NCBI RefSeq assembly: GCF_016865525.2
Contig: NZ_CP075169.1
Span: 2,852,337-2,916,336, forward strand
Source: Sodalis ligni
GTDB lineage: Bacteria > Pseudomonadota > Gammaproteobacteria > Enterobacterales > Enterobacteriaceae
Direction of reading: 5' to 3'
Length of the DNA: 64,000 nucleotides
Shown here: piece by piece, positions 39,157-49,249 of the stretch
Layout of the letters: the number at the start of each line of letters is the position of its first letter
Position numbering within the stretch: position 1 is the first letter of the stretch
The notes under the pieces: model-generated
Seen by the model: only the letters and a program-made list of their open reading frames with translations
What the model was told of the DNA's origin: nothing
Databases searched by the model: none
Translations under genes and position numbers: made by a program

Positions 39157-40048
39157 ATGATTGAAGGTTCGGATTTTTGGCGCTAAAACATTTATTTTGG
39201 TCGCGGAGAAATTGAACTTCAGGGCTGTCGCTGCCATGTTGGGCATTTCCGCGTCTGCCGTTAGCCAGCAGATTAATGGGCTTGAGGGACGCTTGGGACA
39301 GCGGCTTTTCAACCGCACAACGCGCTCCGTGGGCCTCACTGAGGATGGAAAATCACTTTATCTGCAAACCGCGCCGTTACTGGAGAATCTGGCAGGGGCG
39401 CTCGCACAGGCGCGCGCCAGAAGTCATATCATAAGGGGAAATATTCGCATACATGCCTTTCGTTCGGCAGCGATGATGTTCCTGGATCATAAGGTACCCG
39501 GTTTTCTTAGCTCTTTTCCCGATGTACATATTGATATCACCATTAACGATTCACCTACTGACCTTATCGCGGGAGGGTATGATCTTTCCCTACGGCTGGG
39601 CGATGTGCTTGATCCCGGATTAATTGCGGTACCCGTTGGCGGCCGGTTGCATCAGATAGTGGTGGCCGCGCCGTCTTATCTTGAAACTCATGAAGATATC
39701 AAACACCCCGAAGATGTAAGGCAGCACAATTGCATTGGCTGGCGCTGGCCGGGAACGGTAACGCCGGAGCCATGGCAGTTTTTTTATGACGGCCAGATCA
39801 AAAACATTCCGGTAACGGGGAATCTGGTGGTGGACGATCGCGAGCGACAATATCAAGCCGCCATCGCGGGAATCGGTATTGCCCAGGTGACCGCGGAAAG
39901 AATGAGCGCGCATCTTTTATCCGGCGCGCTACATCCTATTCTCAATGAATGGGATGTGGAGTTTGCCGGCTATCATCTTTGCTGGACTGCCGGCAAATCC
40001 ATGTCTCCGGCGATGAGAGCCTTTATTGACTGGTTACGTCAGGATTAA
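39157..40048 (+). CDS. LysR-family transcriptional regulator, start possibly frameshifted
   Basis: LysR regulator of ~295 residues; helix-turn-helix 'LNFRAVAAMLGISASAVSQQ' and wing 'RLFNRTTRSVGLTEDGKSL', then the effector domain to a normal end. The start is awkward. The frame that carries the protein opens only at TTG 39161 with no ribosome site. ATG 39157, with AAGGG six bases upstream, is in another frame. Restoring one T and one A gives the natural 'MIEGSDFLALKTFILVAEKL'. So either TTG is used or the first codons carry two one-base losses. It probably controls the divergent SnoaL-like genes. Confidence 0.75.
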
Positions 40049-40083
40049 CGTAGAGCAGTTGCGCATGGATCCGATACAACTAC

Positions 40084-42585
40084 TTAATCCGTAACAATTT
40101 TAATTGAAACCAGCCCTATCCCTAATAGCCTTTTATCCCCGGACTCTCCGGATTCTTTTGGACTCTTCGGATAAGGTGGAATAATCTCAATATCCTTTGC
40201 CTTATTGACGTTGACGAAATGAAGTGTCGCTAAGCTTGGCTGTCCGTTGACGCTTATGCTTTGTTGCTGGTTACCTACAATAACGGTTATCGGCTTGCCA
40301 ATGTTCGGGCCATAGGCCCGTGCAGTGATTTCAATCGTAAAGCTGCTTGGGAGCGTCTTATCAAACGACAACCGTACTACCGGTGCTAGATTGGCATCGC
40401 TCCAACGCCCCCAGGACTCTGGGGGCGATAATCCGGAAATGCTATCAAGGAAGTCTGGCACACCTTTCTGATTAAAAGCATAGCCCTGAGCGGGGATAAG
40501 TGCTGACCCTTTCTGCGCAGGCTTCGCTAACTTCGGCAGCATGTACGTGGTAAAGTCTGGCAATAGCGTCATGCTGCCGTACGCACTCAAGTGATCGCCA
40601 TCGAAAAACATAGAGTGCCCCTCCCTCCAGACGCTGCATTCCGTACCAGGGCAAAGCACCGGGAAAGGATCCCAGACGCTGACCGACGGAAGAGCATTGA
40701 TCACCTGGCTGTAGCTGTTAAGAACTGGAGCTCGGTATTTTTGCAGCAGATCGCGTTTCATTGACATGCCGTGGGCGCACATAGGGTTATTCATATTAAA
40801 CCAATCGGTACAGCGGTAAGGTGGCGACTGGAAGATAGGTTTAGGCGCTTCAAAAACAACATGCACACCCTGCTCGCTGAATTCACGCAGTGTCTCGATC
40901 GCATAGGTAACTGAAAGCTGTCGATTAGCCTGCGCTTTGGCGCTAAAAAAACTTTGTTGATGAGATTCTGGTCCAAAATAGGCCCACTGATCGCCGAACC
41001 GTGGTAAGCGTAAAGATGCCAGAAAGAGTACATCGCCGGGTTTGACCCGATTGTGCAGCGCGCGCAAAGAGGCCTCAGCATTTGGGCGGCACTGGACATT
41101 ATCGAGATCGCGTTCAGTTTGGAAACTGATAAACGGGCAGCCCCATTGAGGTAAACATCCACCTCCAAATTATTTCTGATGGAGAACTGCTTATATAATG
41201 TCGCATAGGCTAGGGCATGGGAGTCACCGATCACATGTAATACCCTATACCTTGACGATTTCTCTTGCAGGCAGCCCTCAGGTTTGTAAACCAAAATGCT
41301 GACGCCATTATCTTCTAGCATTTTAGGCCCGGCCCGGCAGCCAGGGTCTTCAGGAGTCGCAGGCCCTCTTTCAGGGTACCAGTCTTCGGCATCCGCAGTC
41401 ACCTTGCTAAGAGATTTTATCCGACCATGCATTGAGCTCCGATGCTCCCCAATAGGCAACAGCAATAATGCATAGCCCAATGGCAATAACGACAGAATTC
41501 GATGCCTTTTGACTACCTTGTGCTGCCGCATGGGTGTTTCAATCAGGTAGTAGGATAACGACGCCAGCAACAAGGTGACCGCTAACGCTGACAACATTGT
41601 CACAGGGAGTCTAAACCGCAGGTCCATCTGAACAGTACAAATGTCGGCCAATGCCATAGATAGAGAGAGTATGATCTTTTCCAAGGAAAAGAATATAGCG
41701 GTTACTCAGCAAGGTTTTCAGCCATGGCAAACATCTTTGTTTGTACAGGCTGGATATAATACCCAACGTAGATATTACGGCAAGTATAGCGCCGGGCATC
41801 GGGAAATTAACCGGTCTCGAAATAACAAAAGAAAGCAGTAAACTAAAAATGCCGTAATACCGATAATGCCGGAGAATCTATTCTCAGTACGTTCTCCTTC
41901 CCCGTAGGACAGAGTGATTATCTGATACAGCAATACGCCGGAAGCCAATTCCCAGAAGCGTCCAGGGCTTAAAAATAGGAATTTGTTGGTTGAGTTTGTG
42001 ATTGCCAAGCAGAGAAAATAACTGATACCAATAGCCCAATTGAAAACAAAACGACGGAAGAACGCTTACCACGCTGTCTGTTTAGCCAGGCAAAAACAAG
42101 ATTGGGAAAATAAGGTAGAATTGCTCCTCTACCCTAGAGACCAGGAATGAGCGAACGGGTTAAATTCGGTTGTTGGTGCAAAGTAATCCCGACCATTCGC
42201 AGCCAAAATGAAGTTACTTAACCCCATAAAGGCAAACAATCCGGTTTTCTGATTACCGTTACTTAACCATGAACCGGGGATGAACAATGCAGAAACATAA
42301 CCTGTTACCAGCAAGCATACGATAAGTGCTGGGAAAATACGTTTGATCCTTCTTGCATAAAAAATGCCACGAAGCTTCTTATCCCTGCTCCTTTGAAATG
42401 GGTGATGGAGGCACTGACGACAAAGCCTGATATCACAAAAACACATCTACGCCGACAAAACCGCCAGGCAACCAGGATGAGTGCAAATGATAGATAATAA
42501 CAGAAACGACAGCCAAAGCGCGGAGCCCATCAATGAATGGAAAGTACTGCGACTGCTTTAGTTTTACATTGTCCAACCGCATCAT
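40084..42585 (-). pseudogene. Acyltransferase-3 / SGNH-domain protein (OafA/YrhL type), heavily frameshifted
   Basis: Membrane O-acyltransferase that would acetylate lipopolysaccharide O-antigen or another surface glycan. Fragments in three frames follow the family order: 'FIDGLRALAVVSVIIYHL' and 'PGGFVGVDVF' (42.4-42.6 kb), 'RRIKRIFPALIVCLLVTGYV' and 'FNPFAHSWSLG' (42.1-42.4), later helices (41.6-42.0), then the periplasmic SGNH part with 'HVIGDSHALAYATLY' (Ser in GDSH) and 'FDGDHLSAYG' (Asp-x-x-His) at 40.1-41.3 kb, ending intact at 40084. At least five frame breaks are needed to join them. It is non-functional as read. Confidence 0.75.
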
Positions 42586-43582
42586 AATGCCACTTTTGTA
42601 ATTGGAGCTTACCAATGGAAAATTCTCTACTTAAAAAGGAAGGTAGTATTTCACTAACTATCTAAAATGCTAGTAAACAGGCGGATGTTTGTAAGCGAGC
42701 GGGGAACTCACCTTACCCTCCGATATTAACCGGTCAATATTTTTCTTGTTTGCAACAAAACGGATCGGATTTAGCAACATTTGTAACTGTAGTCCCCTGA
42801 ATTTAGTCTTACCGCTTGATGGAGTTCTCTGGTTAAAATGCAACCAACCGACAGCTCCCGTTTGGGGCGTCATCTTCTCGGCGGATGTTGTGTTGATTCT
42901 TATGAGAAATAAATAAGTTGTTTAGCTTATATTTCATATATTTATTTTGTGCTTCGATTACAGAATCGGGACAAATTAAAAGTTATTTCCAAACGAAAAG
43001 ATTGTGATTCCATAAATAAATATTTTCGTTAGCTGTGTTGGTATCTTTCCAAATTGAAGATGGAAACATATCACTTATATAATTGTTTTTGATGAATATA
43101 CATTTGGTTCACTTTCAATTATTCCAATATTTTTAAAGCACCTCTAACGGCTATACTTGAGAAATTAGGAAGCAATAGCATAACAACAAAAAATACTAAA
43201 GCCGTTGTGATGAAAACTATGTTTTTATCTTTAATTTTATTTGAAATCATCTTCAGAAAAAATAGCATGGCTGGTGAAATGAAGTGTTAACAAACTAAAA
43301 ATAATTATGAGCATGCTGATTCCAATATTGCTGTCCGCAGTACTAAGATTAAATATGAATAACAAAGGAGTTGTTATGGCTAATCCAGAAATCAAAGAGA
43401 AAAAGAAATGACAATTTTTCTTTGAGAAAATTTTCCTTCTTACCTCTTTGCTTTTCATGCAATAAATATGAATCTTTTCTCATTTCTTTGAAAAGATATG
43501 CGCCGCAACGAAAGTAATAGGCGAGAATAAAAGCAAGGTTATTGCAAAATATAATATTTTATATGATGATGACAGGCCGATT
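42586..43582. other. AT-rich unassigned region
   Basis: About 1 kb of very AT-rich DNA with one possible small membrane protein (43237-43458, listed separately). The rest shows no gene I can support. It lies between the wrecked acyltransferase and an IS3 scrap and looks like junk left by past insertions. Confidence 0.45.
43237..43458 (-). CDS. Hypothetical small membrane protein
   Basis: A 73-residue frame 'MKSKEVRRKIFSKKNCHFFF' followed by two hydrophobic helices (~18-38 and ~45-65) and an acidic end 'FSEDDFK'. Basic start and two-helix layout are plausible for an inner-membrane protein, but I recognise no family, see no strong ribosome-binding site, and AT-rich DNA easily yields such frames. 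Confidence 0.3.
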   Translation of the reverse strand: MKSKEVRRKIFSKKNCHFFFSLISGLAITTPLLFIFNLSTADSNIGISMLIIIFSLLTLHFTSHAIFSEDDFK

Positions 43583-43760
43583 ATACACAGTGACAGAGGC
43601 GGACATTACCGCTAGCCTGGCTTAGCCTGGCTGGCTTGAACGCATCCAGGCAGCAGGACTGGTCCGCTCAATGTCACGTAAGGGATGTTCTCCCCATAAT
43701 GCCGCCTGCGAGGGCTTCTTCGGACGGCTTAAGAATGAAATGTACTATGGTCGTGACTGA
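43583..43760 (+). mobile_element. IS3-family transposase fragment
   Basis: Remnant of an IS3-type integrase catalytic core. 'IHSDRGGHYR' (with the second catalytic Asp) is followed, after a small direct duplication (TAGCCTGGCT / TAGCCTGGCT) that breaks the frame, by 'GWLERIQAAGLVRSMSRKGC' and 'NAACEGFFGRLKNEMYYGRD' (catalytic Glu). Both ends of the element are missing, so it cannot move. Confidence 0.75.
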
Positions 43761-43764
43761 GGAG

Positions 43765-44237
43765 TTAACAGGCATGCTTGCCGTCTTGTTCGCCCGTTCC
43801 ATTGGGGAATATATATCCGCCATTGCGAACCAGCGCCTTTACCTCTTCGCTCACTTGCACGGGATGCTGACTGATTCTCGCAATGAACTCCTTTTGTCCC
43901 CGCACGTACGACTTCGCATCGTGCTGCGCGCTCCACAGGACAATGCTCAGCATGATGGGAATGAGGTCCAGGCCTTTTCGGTCAGCGTGTAGAAGTCCTT
44001 GCGCCCGTCATCGGGGCTGGGCACCCTCGAGAGAATGCCTTGCGCCTCAAGAAAGGCAAGGCGGGAAGCAAGGACATTGGTCGCGATTCCCTCTTCTGAT
44101 TTCAGGAACTCGCCATAGGTCTTCTTACCGGCGAAAACGATGTCGCGAATGATCAAGAGCGACCACCGGTCGCCAAAGATCTCCACGCCGTAGTTCACCG
44201 CGCAGTGTGACCTGATTTCTTTACCTGTCGTTTTCAT
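43765..44237 (-). pseudogene. HxlR-family transcriptional regulator, frameshifted in the C-terminal part
   Basis: Winged-helix regulator. 'CAVNYGVEIFGDRWSLLIIR' and 'TYGEFLKSEEGIATNVLASR' form the HxlR helix-turn-helix; 'DDGRKDFYTLTEK' is the wing. At that point one G is missing (near 43973): the frame as read ends at 43947 after 96 residues. The natural frame runs on 'GLDLIPIMLSIVLW' to 43765, giving ~157 residues. The truncated form keeps the DNA-binding domain but loses the dimerising helix, so partial function is possible. Divergent from the oxidoreductase cluster with two operators between. Confidence 0.7.
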
Positions 44238-44252
44238 GGCGAAATCTTAACA

Positions 44253-44273
44253 TTGCTTGCATATCGCAAGCAA
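44253..44273. promoter_or_regulatory. Palindromic operator 1 (probable HxlR site)
   Basis: A perfect 8-bp inverted repeat with core CTTGC-ATATC-GCAAG (44256-44270), 16 bases upstream of the HxlR start codon. It shares its CTTGC-N5-GCAAG core with the second site at 44306-44326. Two like palindromes between a divergent regulator and its likely target are good evidence for autoregulated operators. Confidence 0.65.
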
Positions 44274-44296
44274 ATGCCGTGATTACTTTCTTTTTA

Positions 44297-44326
44297 CAAG
44301 TAATGTTACTTGCTTATTGCAAGCAA
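44297..44326. promoter_or_regulatory. Palindromic operator 2 plus overlapping inverted repeat
   Basis: The core CTTGC-TTATT-GCAAG (44309-44323) repeats the architecture of operator 1. It is overlapped on the left by CAAGTAA-TG-TTACTTG (44297-44312), so binding at one could exclude the other. It is ~95 bases before the first oxidoreductase gene. Confidence 0.6.
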
Positions 44327-44419
44327 TATGTCTAGCATGGTTTGTATGTTGAGCGCGGTCGCTGGATCGCCGCCGGCAAGCCATGATTGATTAGCCTCCT
44401 ATCACTAAGGAAACTGCAC

Positions 44420-45053
44420 ATGAGCACTATCAGCATCATCGGCTCAGGCGGCATGGCCGCAGCGATCGGCGGCCTGGCCGCCAAGGCCGGACACGCCGTC
44501 GAGGTGATGAGCCGCGACGCCGCCAAGGCGCGGGCGCTGGCCGAGCAGGCCGGGGCCCGCGCGACGACAGGCACGTTCGGTGCCGTTCCGGCCGGGGATA
44601 TTGTCATCCTGGCGGTTCCGTACTCCGCCGTTCTGAACGTCGTGAAGCAATACGGTGACAAGCTTGCAGGCAAGCTACTGGTCGACATCACCAACCCCGT
44701 CGCCGCCGACCTCACGAGCTTTGTGACACCTGGCGACAGCTCCGGCGCGCAGGAGATAGCGCGGGCCGCTCCCGCCGACGCGGTGATCGTCAAGGCATTC
44801 AACACCCTGTTCTCCCACGTCCTGGCTGCCGGCTCATTCCAGGGGCGCTCGCTAGACGTCTTTATCGCGGGCGACGACGCGCGGGCGAAGGGCATGTCGC
44901 GGTATTCATTGAGAGCCTCGGACTGCGCCCGATGGATATCGGACTGCTGCCCATGGCGCGGACGCTGGAACACGTCTGCTTGCTGTCGCTGGGCCTGCTC
45001 GCACACGCCATCAAGCACACCAACTTTTCAATCGGGGTCAGCCTTCCCGGCTG
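44420..45053 (+). pseudogene. F420-dependent-NADP-reductase-like oxidoreductase, frameshifted
   Basis: NAD(P)-binding Rossmann protein. ATG 44420 ('MSTISIIGSGGMAAAIGGLA', dinucleotide motif GSGGMA) is preceded by AAGGAAA. 'LLVDITNPVAADL' and 'VKAFNTLF' are conserved in this group. One C is missing near 44892-44894; beyond it the natural frame is 'HVAVFIESLGLRPMDIGLLP' and 'SLGLLAHAIKHTNFSIGVSL', ending at 45053, ~211 residues, like the intact paralogue at 46114. As read, a chimeric tail runs to 45115 and overlaps the next gene. First gene of the HxlR-controlled cluster. Confidence 0.75.
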
Positions 45054-45102
45054 AGCTCACCCGTAGCACTATTTTTTCATCTCACTTACAAGGAACAGCA
45101 GC

Positions 45103-46041
45103 ATGCGCGTTTTAGTTACTGGAGGAACCGGCCATATCGGTTCGTACATCATCCCTGAACTGGTCGCGGCCGGACACGAAGTTACCGGCCTGGCCCGCTC
45201 GGACAAGGCCGCAGAGGCGGTGGCCGCACTTGGCGCCAAGGCGCGGCGCGGGGATATTTCCGACCTTGAGGGGCTCAAGGCGGCGGCGGCGGACGCCGAC
45301 GGCGTCATTCACGTCGCCCACAGGCAAGACCTGCTTCCCTCCGGTGGGATCGACGCCGTGGCCGCCGCGGAACTCCAGATCATGCTCGCGTACGGCGAGG
45401 CGCTGGCTGGAAGCGGCAAGCCGCTGGTCGTGTCGGGGAGCATCGGCGCGCCCGGGTGGGAAAAACTGGGCCGGCCGGCCACCGAGGAAGACCCGTCACT
45501 TCCCGGCGGCGATGCGTACAAGGGGACCCTGCGGGTGCGTAACGTCGTCGATCTCGCCGTCATCGGCCTCGCCGAGCGGGGCGTGCGGTCGTCGATCGTG
45601 CGGATCCCTACCATCGCGCACAGCACGACCGACGTCGCCTTCCTGCCATTGTTGATCGGGCTGGCGAAGGAAAAGGGCGTCATCGGTTATCCGGGAGAAG
45701 GCGCGAACCTGTGGCCGGCCGTACACGCCCGTGACCTCGCCATCTTGTTCCGCCTGGCGCTGGAGAAGGGTGGGGCAGGCAAATATTGGCATGGGGTCGA
45801 GAGTGAGGGCATCCCGTTCCGCGCCATCGCCGAGGCCATTGGCAGCCGCCTGAACGTGCCGGCCGTGAGCATTCCCGCAGACGTGCTGATGCTGCCAGGC
45901 TACTTTGGATTCCTGGCAAACCTGGTCACGCTCGATCTCCCAGCATCGAACCTTATCACCCGGCAGGCCCTGGGCTGGGAACCCACTCAGCCCGACCTGT
46001 TCGCCGATATGGACAACGGCCACTATTTTCCGGCTGCCTGA
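45103..46041 (+). CDS. NAD-dependent epimerase/dehydratase-like SDR protein
   Basis: Atypical short-chain dehydrogenase of 312 residues. Rossmann motif TGGTGHIGS (residues 6-14), then 'ADGVIHVAHRQ', 'GKPLVVSGSIGAPGWEKLGR' and 'EGANLWPAVHARDLAILFRL'. It is a clear relative of the SDR at 23632-24540 and belongs to the group often called NAD-dependent epimerase; the true substrate is unknown. ATG 45103 follows AAGGAAC. It lies 49 bases after the broken F420-like gene and 72 before its intact paralogue, so the three form one operon. Confidence 0.85.
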   Translation: MRVLVTGGTGHIGSYIIPELVAAGHEVTGLARSDKAAEAVAALGAKARRGDISDLEGLKAAAADADGVIHVAHRQDLLPSGGIDAVAAAELQIMLAYGEALAGSGKPLVVSGSIGAPGWEKLGRPATEEDPSLPGGDAYKGTLRVRNVVDLAVIGLAERGVRSSIVRIPTIAHSTTDVAFLPLLIGLAKEKGVIGYPGEGANLWPAVHARDLAILFRLALEKGGAGKYWHGVESEGIPFRAIAEAIGSRLNVPAVSIPADVLMLPGYFGFLANLVTLDLPASNLITRQALGWEPTQPDLFADMDNGHYFPAA

Positions 46042-46113
46042 CGCGCGCTGGATTGCCGGGGCGATGTTCCGGTAATACATGACGAGCAACCTGTTAACTG
46101 ACGAGGAAACGAT

Positions 46114-46764
46114 ATGAGCACTCCCATCAGCACCATCAGCACCATCAGTATCATCGGCGCCGGCGGCATGGCCACGGCAATCGCGGGCCGTAGCGTCAAG
46201 GCTGGACACGTAGTCGAGGTGATCGGCCGCGACCAGTCCAAGGCGCAGGCGTTTGCCGATAAGCTTGGCGCTGGCGCGACCACCGGCACGTACGGCGCCG
46301 AACCAAAGGGGGACATCGTCATCCTCGCCGTGCCATACGGCAGTGCGGCGTCGGTGGTGGCCGATTTCGGGGCGGCGCTGGGCGGCAAGGTGATCATCGA
46401 TATCACCAACCCGATAGCACCCGACCTCTCGGGTCTTGTGTCCCCCAATGGCAGTTCCGGTGCGCAGGAGACTGCCAAAGGTCTCCCCGCCGGTGCGCAT
46501 GTCGTGAAAGCGTTCAACACTCTCTTCGGCCCTGTGCTTGCCAAGGGTGGCCGGCTCGACGCGTTCATCGCAGGCGACGATGGAGAAGCCAAGGCCCGCG
46601 TTGCGACTTTCCTCGGGAGCCTCGGCCTGCGGCCTTTGGATATTGGTGCCCTGCACATGGCCCAGACGCTCGAATCGCTTGGCCTCTTGATGATCGGCTT
46701 GGCAAAAAACGGCGCCGGCACGTTCGATATTGCCATGCACGTCGATATTGGATTGGCGCGATGA
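46114..46764 (+). CDS. F420-dependent-NADP-reductase-like oxidoreductase
   Basis: NAD(P)-binding oxidoreductase of 216 residues. It begins with the Ser/Thr/Ile repeat 'MSTPISTISTISIIGAGGMA', the last part being the dinucleotide-binding motif GAGGMA. 'KVIIDITNPIAPDLSG' and 'HVVKAFNTLFGPVLA' mark the family of small NADP oxidoreductases related to archaeal F420-dependent reductase. The host need not make F420; many members use other flavins or have unknown partners. It is the intact copy of the decayed gene at 44420. GAGGAAACG precedes the ATG. Confidence 0.85.
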   Translation: MSTPISTISTISIIGAGGMATAIAGRSVKAGHVVEVIGRDQSKAQAFADKLGAGATTGTYGAEPKGDIVILAVPYGSAASVVADFGAALGGKVIIDITNPIAPDLSGLVSPNGSSGAQETAKGLPAGAHVVKAFNTLFGPVLAKGGRLDAFIAGDDGEAKARVATFLGSLGLRPLDIGALHMAQTLESLGLLMIGLAKNGAGTFDIAMHVDIGLAR

Positions 46765-46854
46765 GCACGCAAGGGAACGCGCAGATCGTGAAGGCACTAT
46801 TTGCAGCACTGGGCCGCGGCGGCCTGGCTTAAATCTCACAAACAAGGAGTACTG

Positions 46855-47454
46855 ATGGCTTATGCAATTATCGGCTTCGGCAAACTTGGCGAGGCGCTGG
46901 CCAAAGCCTTCGCCCGCAGCGGCATCGACGTATCGGTTGCTACCACGCGCGACCCGGAAAGTTTTGCTGCCGATGCTGCCGCAATCGGACCCACGGTCAT
47001 TCCCACGACATTGGCGCAAGCCATCAAGGCGGACATCATCTTTTTGGCCGTCCGTTACGAATCGCACCCGGATGTCGCAAAGGCGTTGCCGACCTGGCAG
47101 GGAAAGACCATCGTCGATGTGACCAATGCCTACGGCGCGCTAGCTGAGGAACTGAAAGGACAGGCTTCAGCCGCGGTCGTCGCGCAGGCCTTCACGGGTG
47201 GAAAGGTAGTCAAGGGTTTCAACCATCTGGGCGCTCCCGTTCTTGGCCAGGATCCGGCCGTCCATGGCGGCAAGAGGGTCGTGTTCCTCGCGAGCGACGA
47301 CGACGGCGCAGCAGCAGAGATAGCGGCGCTGGCGGAGAAGCTCGGTTTTGCTCCGATCTCACTTGGCGCTCTTGCGAAAGGTGGCTTGCTGGTGCAGGCG
47401 CGGGAAAAAGGCTGGGGTCAACTGATCTTAAAGGACCTGGTCAAGTTCGACTGA
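46855..47454 (+). CDS. NAD(P)-binding oxidoreductase, F420-reductase-like, divergent paralogue
   Basis: A 199-residue Rossmann protein. The ATG at 46855 is chosen because AAGGAG lies seven bases upstream and the family start 'MAYAIIGFGKLGEALAKAFA' follows (GFGKLG dinucleotide motif). 'TIVDVTNAYG' and 'VVKGFNHLGAPVLGQDPA' parallel the NP.../KAFN segments of the two neighbouring genes but are clearly diverged. Last gene of the cluster; transcription then runs toward the integrase remnant and tRNA-Asn. Substrate unknown. Confidence 0.8.
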   Translation: MAYAIIGFGKLGEALAKAFARSGIDVSVATTRDPESFAADAAAIGPTVIPTTLAQAIKADIIFLAVRYESHPDVAKALPTWQGKTIVDVTNAYGALAEELKGQASAAVVAQAFTGGKVVKGFNHLGAPVLGQDPAVHGGKRVVFLASDDDGAAAEIAALAEKLGFAPISLGALAKGGLLVQAREKGWGQLILKDLVKFD

Positions 47455-47538
47455 TGAAGCGGGATCGCACATGTCGATGCGATTCTGCTTCGTTAACAAA
47501 ACGGTGCCGCGGTAATCCCCCCGAAAAACCGGGGTTGT

Positions 47539-47607
47539 GGATTCAGACAGTTTGAAAGGTTTTGCTAGAGGTTTAATGCTGCGGATTTTCGTGTCGTTAA
47601 GAGACAT
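47539..47607 (-). pseudogene. P4-type tyrosine integrase, N-terminal scrap
   Basis: From ATG 47607 leftward the frame reads 'MSLNDTKIRSIKPLAKPFKL', the characteristic start of P4-family integrases (arm-type DNA-binding domain), and loses similarity after 'SES'. It is placed and oriented as such genes always are, starting ~160 bases beyond the 3' end of a tRNA. The rest of the integrase is gone. Confidence 0.7.
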
Positions 47608-47768
47608 ATGGGGGTCACTCCATAATCGAACCAACCTGACCCCAAATCTGACCACCAATTTTTCCCGATGCCGAGGGAAAACTGAAAACGCATCGGGAAG
47701 ATTTTTCACGCTAACTTATTGTATCTGAATCACATAGAGATTCGTAAAGAGGCATGAAAACAAGAAAT

Positions 47769-47844
47769 TGGCTCCTCTGACTGGACTCGAACCAGTGACA
47801 TACGGATTAACAGTCCGCCGTTCTACCGACTGAACTACAGAGGA
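47769..47844 (-). tRNA. tRNA-Asn (GTT)
   Basis: A 76-base cloverleaf read on the minus strand. Acceptor stem TCCTCTG pairs with CAGAGGA, the CCA end is encoded, the D-loop is AGTTCAGTCGGTAGA, the anticodon loop CTGTTAATC contains anticodon GTT, and the T-arm has GGTTCGAGTCC. All stems pair. Its 3' end faces the integrase scrap. Confidence 0.95.
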
Positions 47845-48122
47845 ATTGTCGGAACGCCGCGAATACTAATGATGCCGGCCGGATTTGTCAAAGCGCATTT
47901 TCTTTTAGGGGCACGTTTGACCAAATCCTCGCCAGGATGCTGATTTTACAAGCAAAACCCCATTATCTCAAGGTTCATAGGCAGTTAACATGGCCTATCT
48001 CCTTTCCGGACGTTTGCCCAGGCCGGGTTGGGTCGGGCTCGCGACTGATTGTCCAGCCATCGTCACGCCATTGTCCATTGTGTCCACAATGTCCATTTTC
48101 CCGCCCCGTTAGGCACATCTTG

Positions 48123-48138
48123 TGTCCGGTTCCCGACA
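48123..48138. promoter_or_regulatory. NifA upstream activator site of nifH
   Basis: TGT-CCGGTTCCCG-ACA fits the NifA site TGT-N10-ACA exactly. It lies ~95 bases before the -24 element, i.e. about -120 to -135 relative to the inferred start, much as in Klebsiella nifH. Confidence 0.8.
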
Positions 48139-48194
48139 AATGGTTTGTTGTTTGTTCATAACCCGGTCCTAAAATAATAACCGTTTTAAAATAA

Positions 48195-49169
<975 letters not shown>

Positions 49170-49187
49170 TATCAACCTGCGTCAGTC

Positions 49188-49213
49188 CCTGAGCCGGCTA
49201 CGGCTGGCTTAGG
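49188..49213 (+). promoter_or_regulatory. mRNA stem-loop between nifH and nifD
   Basis: CCTGAGCC pairs with GGCTTAGG (one G-U pair) around a ten-base loop, without a T-run. It is a likely 3' stabiliser that lets nifH transcript accumulate above nifDK, as iron protein is needed in excess. Confidence 0.4.
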
Positions 49214-49249
49214 ACATCAAGCCCACTATTTCTCGTAAAGGATATCGCC

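Noticed and set aside
47515..47535. CCCCG-AAAAAC-CGGGG hairpin near the integrase scrap as a terminator
   Set aside because: Only five base pairs and no T-run on either strand.
48060..48100. TGTCCATTGTGTCCACA as a second NifA site for nifH
   Set aside because: Spacing between TGT and ACA is eleven bases instead of ten.
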